Source of the DNA: Odontocerum albicorne
Lineage: Eukaryota; Arthropoda; Insecta; Trichoptera; Odontoceridae
Direction: 5' to 3'
DNA: 64,000 bases
Assembly (NCBI GenBank): GCA_949825065.1
Contig: OX463855.1
Location: 40,124,301 to 40,188,300 of the forward strand
In this document: one piece after another, positions 43,736 to 54,781 of the stretch
How positions within the stretch are numbered: the first letter of the stretch is position 1
Layout of the letters: the number at the start of each line of letters is the position of its first letter
Position numbers and translations under genes: made by a program
Notes under the pieces: model-generated
Database searches by the model: none
What the model was told of the DNA's origin: nothing
What the model saw: only the letters and a program-made list of their open reading frames with translations

Positions 43736-44303
43736 TACTTGAGAAAATGTAACATGGTCCCTGTGACAGTTCACAAATTTGCCCCAATACAACCTTGTAA
43801 CGACGTTCAGTAATTTTCATTACAATATTTTATAAGCCTCGATTCTAATAAATAGCAAGTTATTTAGGTAAATACATTACATGAAACTAACAATAATGAC
43901 AAATTAATACATCTTGTTACAAATTAGCAAAAATGTGGCAGTTTGTTAAAATCAAATAATATTTGGTGACGTTTGTCAAAAGTCACTACGTTAGTCTGCA
44001 TTGGCTAGGGATGGGGTATACGACAATTGGATTTTCGATTTTTTTATACCTAAAATTAAATGTTCGTTATTAGTATTAATTCAAAGTGGATCTTGACCTA
44101 TTTAAAAATATATAAAAATCATACAATACATTAGAAAGTCAGTATAATGAAAATTAGGAATTAAAACGTCAGTTTGGAGAAAAACAATTTTTCGATTCAT
44201 AAAAAAAAACGATTCGATTTGTAAAAAAGAAACGATTTTACCCCAACCCTTTGAGACATGACATTTCAAATGTCACAGGGACCATCCTACATTTTCTCAA
44301 GTA
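43736..44303. mobile_element. MITE family T, copy 4
   Basis: 568 bp with TA flanks; ends TACTTGAGAAAATGTAACAT and TACATTTTCTCAAGTA. It is nested in the GTGTTCATC array. Confidence 0.93.
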
Positions 44304-45861
44304 TAACATAAATTTTAGGAGTATGGAAACCGATTCGAGTCAATATATCGGAGTTAGCAGCGATGTTGTGAACAACCGTATGTTATAAAGATATATCAAA
44401 TCAAATATCATACACATATTGTAGTCTTATTGGACCGTAGATGGTTTATTTTGGGCCTTGTGTGTTCATATTGAATCATAATGTGTTCATCTTGGACCAA
44501 GTGTATTCATGTTGGAGCATAGTGTATTCATCTTGGATGTAATATTGCCATGTTGGGTCGTAGTGTGTTTATCTTGGATCTAATATTTCCATTTATACCG
44601 CAGTGTATTCATCTTGGACCAAGTGTATGCATGTAGGAGCATAGATTGTTCATCTTGAACCACGTGTATTCATCTTGGACCACGTATATTCATGTTGGAG
44701 CATATTGTGTTCATCTTGAACCAAAGGCATTCATATAGGAGCATAGTTTATTCATCTTGGACCTAATATTTCCATGCTGGACAACAGTGTGTTCACCTTG
44801 AACTTAGTGTTTTCATGTTGGAGCATAGTGCGTTCTTCTTGAATTAAATGTATTCATATTGGATCATAGTGTGTTCATTTCGGACGAAGTGTATTCATGT
44901 TGGAGCATAGTGTATTCATCTTGGACCTAATATTTCCATGTTGGACTATAGTGTGTTCATCTTGAACTAAGTACATTCGTGTTGGATCACAGTGTGTTCA
45001 TCTTGGACCAAGTGTATTTATGTTGGAGCGTAGTGTGTTCATCTTGGACCTAATATTTCCATGTTGGACTACAGTGTGTTCATCTTGGACCAAGTGTATT
45101 AATGTTGGAGCGTAGTGTGTTTATCTTGGACCTAATATTTCCATGCTGGACTACAGTGTGTTCATCTTGGACCAAGTATATTAATGTTGGAGCGTAGTGT
45201 GTTTATCTTGGACCTAATATTTCCATGTTGGACTACAGTGTGTTCATCTTGGACCAAGTGTATTAATGTTGGAGCATAGTGTGTTTATCTTGGACCTAAT
45301 ATTTCCATGTTGGACTACAGTGTGTTCATCTTGGACTTAATGTGTTCATATTGAAACACAGAGTGTTCATTTTAGGCCGAGTGTATTCATATTGTGACAT
45401 AATGTGTTCATCTTGGACCATAGTGTGTCAATCGTGGACCGTAATTGATCTACCTTAGACAATGTTGCGTCCACGTTGCAGGATCAAATCTTCAAATAAA
45501 ACCATCCTTCCACAGAGTTTAAGAAGGCGGGAGGAATTGAATAAGTGTTGCTGATATGGTTTTAAGTTTTTTTTATCATTCTTTTCTATAATAGACCGCA
45601 GTTTGAATAGCAGTTATGATACGGCGTGATCTCGTCTTGGAACAAGTGTCAGCTAAATAGTTTTTAATGCACGCTATCATTATGAAGTCACTTCTTTTTT
45701 CCCACGACTTGAAAAAACGTGACTTTCTAATGCTGCTTGATATCCACGTCAAGTGTGACAATAGGTGCATGCGATTAGTAGCGGCTACACAGAGGAAAAA
45801 CCTAGTTAATGTTTGACGTACTAGCAAATATAAATAGTATAGACATATTTGTACTCATATA

Positions 45862-46817
45862 CTAGGTAAGTCCAGAAAGTAAGTGTACTGATTTTTTGTA
45901 GGTAACACTTTTTTTTATTTAAACAAAAACATTACGTGGTTACCGTAGTACATATGTAAGCTATTTTTCGACATAGTCGCCATTCCTCTCAATGCAGGTG
46001 GTGAAGCGGGGTATCAATTTTTTGATGCCTTCCTCGAAGTAGTTTCCCGCCAACCCCTCCGTCCACTTCTCCACCTCCTCCTTTACCTCCTCGTCGGTTG
46101 AAAACCTTTTTCCACCCATGTGCAGCTTCAGGGAGGTAAAGAGATAGTAATCTGAATGTGCTAGGTCAGGGGAATGCGCGGGATGGTTCAGGACATCCCA
46201 TTTAAACGAGGCAAGCAGTTCCTTCGTGGCGTTGGCCGTGTGTGGTCTGGCATTGTCGTGCAGCAGGCAGACTCCCTTTGTCAGCATGCCTCTCCTCTTG
46301 TTCTGAATCGCCCTACGCAATTTTTTTAGGGTCTCACAGTATCTTGCAGAGTTGATGGTCTCCCCTTGAGGCATATATTCAATTAAAATTATGCTTTGAC
46401 AGTCACAAAACACGGATGCCATGATTTTCTTGGCTGAAATTGTGGTTTTGAACTTTTTGGCGGAGGGTGAAGAGGTGTGACGCCACTTTTAAACTCGCGA
46501 CACCACTTGTACACACTCGTACAATTCATAGCTTTATCACCATATGCAGTTTTCACCTCATTATAAACTTCAACCGGAGGTTTTCCCTTCCAAACGAGAT
46601 AACGGATGACGCCGCGTATTTCGCACTTGGGGGGAGATTAGATTGACATTTTTCACGAAACGTGCTGTCGCGTCGACACTTCTCAACGTATTGACCTCAA
46701 ACCGGTCTCGTTGCGGAGGGGAAGGGTCAGACTACACGGAAGCGTAGCCAACATGTCGAAAATAAAATCCATCCGGTCGTGAGAGCCTCAGTACACTTAC
46801 TTTCTGGATACGCCTCG
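45862..46817 (-). mobile_element. Mariner copy 2, retains the DNA-binding start
   Basis: TA flanks; right end TTTCTGGATACGCCTCG. On the minus strand, after a stop, the start reads CEIRGVIRYLVWKGKPPVEV then YNEVKTAYGDKAMNCTSVYK and WCREFKSG, a mariner helix-turn-helix. A deletion then joins this, out of frame, to the catalytic part, which is open from 46422 to 45961: GVCLLHDNARPHTANATKEL (second Asp) and HSPDLAHSDYYLF (third Asp), ending FTTCIERNGDYVEK. The first catalytic Asp region is missing. Confidence 0.9.
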
Positions 46818-46849
46818 TATTATAATTAGTATCTATTTATAAAAATATT

Positions 46850-47090
46850 TTTTTCACTTATTTAACACTTTATTGCAAAAACAATCTGTTACTGGTATGG
46901 ACTATTTTTTCTGAGGTTACGTGAAAAGTCAGGTATATAAGAATGACCCCCAATCAATTCATGAATTGAAGGACGAAATTATTAGCGTTATTAGTGAGTT
47001 ACAACCGCAATTATGCCAAAATATCAATATTGCTTCCCAGAGAGAAGAGTATTGTGGGGTTGGTTCCTACTTGCAGAAGTATCGTTTTAT
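46850..47090 (+). pseudogene. LINE J tail scrap and family E transposase fragment
   Basis: 46855-46890 resembles the LINE J end (TTAACACTTTATTGCAAAAA). 46897-47035 reads YVKSQV-like text as VKSQVYKNDPQSIHELKDEI then ISVISELQPQLCQN, the C-terminus of the family E transposase. Confidence 0.7.
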
Positions 47091-47091
47091 A

Positions 47092-47646
47092 AAGGGTCTT
47101 TCAAATTGAGCGGTTTTTTTAATTCTTAGATAAAACACAGATGGCGTCACGGACTTGCCTGGGTCTTGTGACATTTGAGAAGTGTAATGTATGACATTTA
47201 TAAAAATGGAGTCGTATACAATACAACAACGCGTTCAAATTGTTGAATTATTTTATGTATTGTAATCTCCGGCAACGGTGATGTAAATTGGCCACCAAGA
47301 TCATGTGATCTGACACCCGTTGGACTGTTTTTTCTGGGATTACGTGAAAAGCCAGGTCTACAAGAATAACCCCCAAATAATTCCTAAGCTGAAGGACGAA
47401 ATTATTCGCGTTATTGGTGAGTTAGAACCGAAATTATGCCAAAATATCATCGAAAATTTTGACAAAAGAGTGGACATCTGTGGAGCTGCAAGAGGTGGAC
47501 ATTTGACGTTTATTGTTTTTTGTGTTTAAATGTCATACATTATACATCAATAATCAATAAAAAAATTGAAATTAAAGCAAATTGTGTTTTATTTAAGAAT
47601 TTAAAAAAAATTGAATTAAAAAAACCGCTCAATTTGAGAGAACCTT
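47092..47646 (+). mobile_element. IS630/mariner-type element family E, copy 2 (deletion derivative)
   Basis: Ends AAGGGTCTTTCAAATTGAGC and CTCAATTTGAGAGAACCTT are inverted with TA on both sides. An ATG near 47205 starts MESYTIQQRVQIVELFYVL, then a large deletion joins to YVKSQVYKNNPQIIPKLKDE, IIRVIGELEPKLCQNIIENF, DKRVDICGAARGGHLTFIVF. The catalytic core is gone. Confidence 0.92.
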
Positions 47647-47821
47647 TAGATTTGTCTTTGTTTTTTTTAATATCCGATCCAGTTTATGCCATAATGCTCA
47701 TATAATATATCATATACGTACGAGACACGGGTACTCTCGACTCCAACTTTTGTATGACTTCTGATTTTCGATTTAGCGTTAAATTAATTATTTTCCGTTT
47801 GTCCATATTTTATGCGGCACA

Positions 47822-48950
47822 GTTTACAACGATGTGTTATATTTAACGACAAAATATTGTGTTACATATAACGACAAAATATTGTGTTACATATAACGAC
47901 ACAATATTGTGTTACATATGACGACAAAATATTGTGTTACATATAACGACACAATATCGTGTTACATATAACGACACAATATTGTGTTACATATAACGAC
48001 AAAATATTGTGTTACATATAACTACAAAATATTGTGTTACATATAACGACAAAATATTGTGTTACATATAACGACACAATATTGTGTTACATATAACGAC
48101 ACAATATTGTGTTACATATAACGACAAAATATTGTGTTACGTATAACGATAAAATATTGTGTTTAATATAACGACAAAATATTGTGTTACATATAACGAC
48201 AAAATATTGTGTTACATATAACTATAAAATATTGTGTTACATATAACGACAAAATATTGTGTTACATATAACGACACAATATTGTGTTACATATAACGAC
48301 AAAATATTGTGTGACATATAACGACAAAATATTGTGTTACATATAACGACAAAATATTGCGTTACATATAACTACAAAATATTGTGTTACATATAACGAC
48401 AAAATATTGTGTTACATATAACGACACAATATTGTGTTACATATAACGACACAATATTGTGTTACATATAACGACAAAATATTGTGTTACATATAACGAC
48501 ACAATATTGTGTTACATATAACGACAAAATATTGTGTTACATATAACGACAAAATATTGTGTTACATATAACGACACAATATTGTGTTCCATATAACGAC
48601 ACAATATTGTGTTACATATAACGACACAATATTGTGTTACATATAACGACACAATATTGTGTTACATATGACGACAAAATATTGTGTTACATATGACGAC
48701 AAAATATTGTGTTACATATAACGACAAAATATTGTGTTACATATAACGACTGATTTTCGATTAAGCGTTAAATTATTGTGTTACATATAACTACAAAATA
48801 TTGTGTTACATATAACGACAGAATATTGTGTTACATATAACGACAAAATATTGTGTTACATATAACGACACAATATTGTGTTACGTATAACGAAAAAATA
48901 TTGTGTTACATATAACGACAAAATATTGTGTTACATATAACGACAAAACA
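47822..48950. repeat. 25-bp tandem array, about 44 copies
   Basis: The unit ATTGTGTTACATATAACGAC plus AAAAT (or ACAAT) is repeated with little variation. At 48750-48775 one unit is replaced by TGATTTTCGATTAAGCGTTA, a copy of the unique sequence just left of the array (47760). Confidence 0.97.
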
Positions 48951-49498
48951 TTTTTAGCACATTTTAAAACGGAACGTCGGAATATCGGCCGGCACGTGTT
49001 AAAATTAAGTACGTTCCCTATATACCCGCTGCTCAAAACACGCCACGCGACAACAGAACCAATCAACGCGCGCAATACTGTATAATCACTTGCTAATCAT
49101 GCGCCGAAGATTGTTTAACAGGGTGATAATTTTCACATATGACATTAAATTAACAGGGGGATAATTCTCACATATGGGTCGTTCACAAGCCAAGTGAACC
49201 AAGTCCAAAAATATTGAATTTTAGATCACTGCATGAAAGGAGTGCGAAAAGTTTTAGTTTTTAGCAGAAAATGCTTTTGTACAAAATAAGTGTAATAAAT
49301 GTACTCAATATAACACTTTTCAGAATTGCGGTCACTAAAATACCGTACAAAATCAGAAACACTAAAATGTTTGAACGCAGTTTACTCAAAACTAATCAGA
49401 ATGGACTTAGTTCACTTGGCTTGTGGACGACTCATAAGACATACGGACCGGAAATTTTGTCCGTTAAATCCGAAGTTTTTTAAATTGAGGGTTTACTG
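48951..49498. mobile_element. Tigger/pogo-like element right part
   Basis: The right end AATTGAGGGTTTACTG is followed by TA. The inner sequence (GTCCGTTAAATCCGAAG, CACATATGACATTAAA, GCTAATCATGCG) matches the left part of 9512-10565 in inverted orientation. The left end is not visible and may be masked by the 25-bp array. Confidence 0.65.
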
Positions 49499-49651
49499 TA
49501 CTCATATTAAACTTTCCAGATATCTGGACCTTTAACAGAATAACAATTCTGCCTAATAGTTGCAATTTCTTTCTTCAATATTATAAGATAAATTATTTTT
49601 GTCTTTTTTTTCTCTTTATATTCCACACTATAACATTTACAGTATACATTT

Positions 49652-50529
49652 TCTGGCGGTAAGTAATACACATCGGACTTAAGAAAGAGACTGTCGGCCA
49701 TAATCAGCTAACTTCGGCTTTGTAGAGCGTCATCTCTGTCGCACGATCACACTCTAGAACGCTTGACAACGACTGACAAATCGCGACGGAACACGTGTAT
49801 GAATGACAGAGATGACACTCTTACAAAACCGAAGTTAGCCGATTATGGCCGACATTCTCTTTCTTAACCTTTCCTTCCCTGTGTTGGGTATCTTCTACAC
49901 GTTGCTTCTAATAACCATCAATATCTCTATAAATATTATAAATACAAGGTTAAGATTTTAGGTGTTCCTCCATAATATATTTACGCATTGATTTAAAAAA
50001 TAATATTAATATTAATCAGAATTTATCGACTACATCGTGGGTATTTTGTGAAGATATCGGAAACAAATTCGCATTTAAACGCTGTGAGTGCCTCGACATT
50101 GTGTCTTGTCGATAGGTGAATAGTATGCGGGAAGCGCGACACTATATTCGCATCTCACTCTTGCATACTCCACTGAATTGCGAGGAGCTGAATTGTCTCA
50201 ACTTCGCAAGCATAAGCGTAAGCGCCGGGGTATGCGACTGACGTTCCGCGCCACAGTAGCTTCTAGGCTTGCAAATAGGTTAGACGTACGCCCGTTTCGT
50301 GAGCGTTGCCAGATGGTTTTTAAATGTTTTCAGCAAATAAATCTCAATTATTATAATTTTTAACTTCAATTATAATTAATTAAGGGGATTATCTATGAAT
50401 GTTCTTATTTTTCCTATTTCAAATCGCTAATTTTTGATCGCGTACTCACTACCCAACACCGGAGCACGCGTTTCAATTTTAACACCGTAAGGGAAGGGTT
50501 AAGTCCGATGTGTATTACTTACTGCCGGG
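49652..50529. mobile_element. MITE family C, copy 3, split by a TTAA element
   Basis: The left part runs 49652-49867 (TCTGGCGGTAAGTAATACAC...) and the right part 50499-50529 (TTAAGTCCGATGTGTATTAC, then TTACTGCCGGG). The break is at a TTAA where family B copy 4 sits. Confidence 0.92.
49868..50498 (-). mobile_element. TTAA element family B, copy 4 (reverse), nested
   Basis: 631 bp, TTAA on both sides; ends CCTTTCCTTCCCTGTG and ACCGTAAGGGAAGGG. Same orientation as copy 1. It is the most diverged copy of the six. Confidence 0.9.
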
Positions 50530-50788
50530 TACTGTACATAGATTTAAAGGAATGGGGAACCATAGAATCTATAACATGTAACAATGCATGAATATACGAG
50601 TATAAGAATGCAAAAAAACTCTTAATTTTGTGGATATAGAGAACCACTTCGCTAGACAAGGTTTATGACAACTTTGTCATATTGTTTAAGTTTCATTCCT
50701 TAATCACAAATGTTATACAATATATTTATTAATTTAATTTAAACTCCATTAACTAATTTATTTATAGTAATACAGTTCAGTGAGTTAT
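50530..50788. other. AT-rich spacer
   Basis: No feature recognised. Confidence 0.4.
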
Positions 50789-50796
50789 ACTTCTTT

Positions 50797-51206
50797 AGCT
50801 GAATGTGTCCTAGTGGGACGAGATGATGATAGTAGTTGGTAAATAAATAAAATACGTTAGATCGCAATGCGGAAAGAGAGAGTGTTTATTTTTATAGTAG
50901 CGTAGGTATTTATATGTTTTTGGAATGTGCACAAGAGTGCGCTCGCGATATGCTTCTATCTCGCTTCTGTGAATGCAGAAAACGATTAATATCGTATGTG
51001 GGTGATATTTTATTTACGAAACTGGCGAGACAGCGTGGTGCGTTCTCTCTCTAGTATGGAATGCGGCGCGATGCTCGGCCGGCGTCAATGGTTGGCATGT
51101 GACCTTTGGACTGTTTAATATAATTTATCGAGGGATCCGAAGGTCGTTTCATCGGTCATTGACCGTATGTATGCGACAATATTCAGCGACGACCGTGGAT
51201 CCCCAC
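50797..51206 (+). mobile_element. Unclassified element U, copy 1, with 8-bp target duplication
   Basis: The flanks ACTTCTTT (50789-50796 and 51207-51214) are identical. The element starts AGCTGAATGTGTCCTAGTGG and ends GACGACCGTGGATCCCCAC. It is 410 bp and shares the whole layout with 53841-54321, including GCAATGCGGAAAG, GAGACAGCGTGGTGCGTTCT and GACAATATTCAGCGACGACC. It carries AATAAATAAAAT, like a polyadenylation region, so it might be LTR-derived, but 8-bp duplications are not usual for LTR elements. Confidence 0.75.
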
Positions 51207-51214
51207 ACTTCTTT

Positions 51215-51537
51215 TCATATCATTAATAAAAATTTAAAAAAGCATTGGACCTATATTTGATCCCTGTGGAACACCTGAGTTAACGTGGAATTGATCAAAT
51301 GTAAATACCCCATAAGATACAATTGTCCTAGATATTAACACACTCAGCTGCATTTACATTCTTACACTTACTTAAATACCAATACTCATTTCCATCCGCA
51401 TCATAATTTCAACAATACTATCAAAAGTATGTCCAACAAGTCCTTATTACAAGCTCTACATTCGCACCAATCATCCACTCACATTTATATGGAAAGGCTT
51501 CCAAAAACTCATTATTTCTTGTTCTCGCCATATCAAA
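51215..51537. other. Unclassified, possibly LINE-derived
   Basis: Stretches such as GACCTATATTTGATCCCTGT resemble retroelement code, but no motif is definite. Confidence 0.3.
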
Positions 51538-51736
51538 GACGACCTCCGTGGCCTGGTGGTAAGACACTTGTCTGCCGATCCGGAGGTTGCGGGTTCGATC
51601 CCCGCTGGAACCCGGATTTTTTTAAATAGGATTCCAATCTGGTTAACACTTAGGGCCTATAAAAACATATTTCTGGTTGGTTGGAAGAGATTGCCACATG
51701 GCAATACACTCGCCAGGTTTAAAAAAAAAAAAAAAA
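51538..51736 (+). mobile_element. tRNA-derived SINE, full-length copy
   Basis: It starts GACGACCTCCGTGGCCTGGT, with GGTTCGATCCCC as B box, then the same body as 43132 and a tail of about 16 A. Its head is almost identical to the 43132 copy, indicating recent activity. Confidence 0.94.
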
Positions 51737-52185
51737 GAGCCACTTCCTTACATTTTTTTAAATTGGATATCACGTTTTTTTTTTAATTCCCTACTTTTCC
51801 TCAGGAATATGTTATAAATTCTAACATTTAGTGATGTATAGTATATTTTTATGTTATAGTAATAAATCTAGTTTGCACCTCGACATGGTGTTTTATGTAA
51901 ATACTAGTTTTTCCTCGGTGTAGTCGATTCGTCGTCAATTCTTGACATGCAACGAAGCGCAATGAATGTCATTTGAAAGATCACCAGTGGCGTAAATGCA
52001 ACACGAGACATTGGGGGTAAAAATCACATTAAATTTCTATTATTCAAATGTATACATTAGAACTTGTATATTAAAAAGATACACAACTAATATTTTCCAT
52101 GTTTCAAGATGAATATTAATTTACAAAAAAAAATCTTGTTGTTTTTATTTTTGTTGTTTCTGTATATTTTTGTGTTCATTTTTAT
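51737..52185. other. AT-rich spacer
   Basis: Poly-T tracts and unique sequence. Nothing recognised. Confidence 0.4.
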
Positions 52186-52605
52186 TCTTATGATTGTGTG
52201 CGGCATATTATGGGATGAACATTTTTGGTTTTATTTTTGTTTCATTTTGGGTTCATATTTGGTTTTACTTTTGTTTTTATTCTTATGATTGTGTGCGGTA
52301 TATTATGGGATGAACAAGTTTGATCTTTCTGGAGTGATGATGTGTGAAGAGTTTGATCCCGCATGATGTTTCCAGTTGTAATTGAGTGTCACTGTTTGTC
52401 AGGTTGATGAGAATGTGCAACAACGCGGTTTTGTTTTTTGTGTAATCAAAAATCGGAAAGAAGTATCGATTTATTTTTTCATGCTAAATATCCTCAGTGA
52501 GATACAGGCAAAAGCCTAGTTTACTGGGGATACGACAAATGAAAGGCGACTAACCAAGATCCATTAAAATAATGTATGTTTAAATTAAATTACCTGTTGT
52601 TTTTT
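52186..52605. repeat. Dispersed repeat family D, copy 2
   Basis: It matches 7386-7700 (ATTGAGTGTCACTGTTTGTC; AAATCGGAAAGAAGTATCGA; GATACAGGCAAAAGCC). The left edge has an internal duplication of the TATGATTGTGTGCGGYATAT segment. Confidence 0.75.
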
Positions 52606-52991
52606 CGCAAATTATGTATATGTCTTGTCATGTGTAATAATAAAATAAATAAAAAATTAAAAAAATAACCAACCCATATTTTATTTATTTTGAGATATTT
52701 GATATCAATTTTAACTCTGCTGAATTTTGTTTTTCAATGATCATTTGTAGTATTCAATCTCAGCAATTTTTATGTCTTTGAGTGCTTCAGTCCACGCTTC
52801 GAACCCATATTTATGTTCTTTCAAACCCTTCGAACCACCCGACCGGAAAATGGTGGGATGGTATAAATGTATATATGTTAGTGAGAAGTAAAAATAATTA
52901 AAGAAGGTGCATGATGAGATGTATGAATGTGGAATAAGTTGTATTTGGATAGAAAAGTGTGAGGATATTTTAAATAAATAAATAAAAATAG
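52606..52991. other. AT-rich spacer
   Basis: No gene recognised. 52741-53013 is open on the minus strand, but the sequence is low in complexity. Confidence 0.4.
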
Positions 52992-53355
52992 GTTTTTCAT
53001 TTAAGCATAACAAAGTTTATTTTCAAGACAATTTTTTTATTAATACAGGTAAATGAAGTAGTAATATTGCCCCTTTAAATTAATTGTGAAAAATAATGTC
53101 AGGCAAGTGTTGCCCTTCTTCGCGGTCACATATCTGCAGCCTCTCTTGAAAGTTACGCATCTCTCTCACAAACATTTCTTCTGGTATTCGTTCGATTTCT
53201 TGACGAATAGAAACTTTCAGTGGGCGAAGAAGGGCAACACTTGCCTGACATTATTTTTCACAATTAATTTAAAGGTGCAATATTAATACTTCATTTACCT
53301 GTATTAATCGAAAAATTATCTTGAAAATAATTAATGTTATGCTTAAATGAAAAAC
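52992..53355. mobile_element. Foldback element with 132-bp arms
   Basis: The left arm 52992-53123 (starting GTTTTTCATTTAAGCATAAC) pairs with the right arm 53224-53355 (ending GTTATGCTTAAATGAAAAAC) with few mismatches. The centre is exactly 100 bp. The arms include AGGCAAGTGTTGCCCTTCTT. No ORF. Confidence 0.95.
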
Positions 53356-53744
53356 AAGCATTTCCTCTCTTTGAAAAATCTTAGCCATTCAAAAAACATA
53401 CGTTTCCTCTGCGCCACCCTATATAATAACAATTTATAAAGCGCCTCTTAAGCTACGGTTTCCTAAGGAACCCGTCCTTATATAGCGCACGTTACATGAC
53501 GTGATGCTGGCGCGCCGCCAGACGGCAGAAATGAGAACCCACAACTGGCAGTTGGAAACCAAATCTGATTCCTTATATTTTGTTTCAACTGGGCTTTTCT
53601 ATAGTCTTTGCTATTCACATTATATAAAGCTTCATTATTTCTTACAAAATCAATCAATATTTCGTCATTTTCGCTGGTCCAAATTACGTTTGCACATGCG
53701 TTTCCTCTGCGTCACCCTGTATTATCATTATTATTCTTGTTATA
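53356..53744. other. Non-coding stretch with TTTCCTCTGCGYCACCCT at both ends
   Basis: TTTCCTCTGCGCCACCCTAT at 53404 and TTTCCTCTGCGTCACCCTGT at 53701 are direct repeats, perhaps ends of two elements. No gene is seen. Confidence 0.4.
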
Positions 53745-53840
53745 TAGGGTGGCCACTGAAAGACTGAAGGGTTTGTAAAAGTTATAACTTGTTCATTTTC
53801 AATATTTTTTATTTAATTTTTTTCCAGGTTATAGACCTTT

Positions 53841-54321
53841 AGCGGTATGGTTCTAGTAGGACGTGCTTATGATTATGATTGTTGTTTGGTATTTAAATAA
53901 AATACCTCGATTAGCAATGCGGAAAGTGAGAGTGAATAATCAATGAATAGTAAACAGCGTTGAATGGTCAAGTGAATAATAATAAGTCATCTTTATTTAT
54001 CGATAAGTAGGTATATATACATTTCAGAGCGGGGCGCGTGAGTACGCCCACAATATATTTTTATCTCCCTCTGTGCGTGACGAGGTGGTCGATCGAAATA
54101 TTGCAGACGTCGCGAATAATATTGTGGGTAGGTAATTTGTTGGCGAAAACGGTGAGACAGCGCGATGCGTTCTCTTTCTACTGTGGAATGTATCGTAAAC
54201 AGTATTTGCGGGTAAACAATATCAATGTTCTGGTATGCGACCTTTGGACATGTCCGAAGGTCGTTTCGTCGGTCGTTGACCGTGCGTGTTGACAATATTC
54301 AGGGACGACCGTAGTCCCTAC
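53841..54321 (+). mobile_element. Unclassified element U, copy 2
   Basis: The flanking 8 bp AGACCTTT (53833-53840 and 54322-54329) are identical. The 481-bp element starts AGCGGTATGGTTCTAGTAGG and ends GACGACCGTAGTCCCTAC, the same ends as copy 1. It contains AATAAAATACCTCGATTAGC and an inserted stretch compared with copy 1. Confidence 0.8.
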
Positions 54322-54339
54322 AGACCTTTATTACCCCAA

Positions 54340-54760
54340 GATACTCAGTAGCGCTTGCAGTACGCCATTCGATTTCAACACCTAGCCAGATATAACAACA
54401 ACTTGATAATGAGTGATGAGATCCATTTCCATTTAAACGGGTACATCAACAATCAAAACTGCAGATTTTGGGGTACTGAGAATTTCAGGTTATTACATCA
54501 GCATCAATTGTATCTCCAAAAATGCACTGTTTGGTGCGGTGTTATGGCTGAAAGAGTCATCGGCCCCTATTTCTTTGAAAATGATGAAGGTCAGACAGAA
54601 AGAATCAACGGGGTCCTGTATAGGACAATGCTTGAAAAAAATTTACGCCCAGCGGTCAAAGATAGTTAGAATGATGGTTCCAACAGGATGGAGCTTCTGC
54701 GCACACTGCCAAGGAGACGATGGCAGTGTGCGCAGTACAGCGATGTACATCATTCAGCCT
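54340..54760 (+). pseudogene. Tc1-like transposase fragment
   Basis: Reads FQHLARYNNNLIMSDEIHFH, LNGYINNQNCRFWGTENFRL, LYLQKCTVWCGVMAERVIGP and YFFENDEGQTERINGVLYRT. SDE-HFH-NGY and CTVWCGV are typical of insect Tc1/mariner-superfamily transposases; the Asp of SDE is the first catalytic residue. A frame change then gives QQDGASAHTAKETMAV, the second catalytic Asp region. The third catalytic residue is lost. The N-terminal half is missing. Confidence 0.85.
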
Positions 54761-54781
54761 TTCATGGGCCACCTTGTATAA

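Larger units (their letters stand above)
42895..45490. repeat. Array of GTGTTCATCTTGGACC units (about 27 bp; 82-bp higher order), interrupted
   Basis: Units occur at 42895-43125 and 44440-45490. In the second part three units form an 82-bp repeat (CTTGGACCTAATATTTCC at 45043, 45125 and 45207). The array is interrupted by the SINE 43132, the MITE 43343 and the MITE 43736. Confidence 0.85.
53745..54776 (+). mobile_element. Tc1/mariner-superfamily element with nested element U
   Basis: Ends TAGGGTGGCC and GGCCACCTTG are inverted and TA-flanked. The interior holds the transposase fragment 54340-54760 and element U (53841-54321), flanked by AGACCTTT on both sides. Confidence 0.8.

Noticed and set aside
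47822..48950. 25-bp array considered as a CRISPR array
   Set aside because: Units are directly contiguous without unique spacers, and the context is eukaryotic. It is a satellite.
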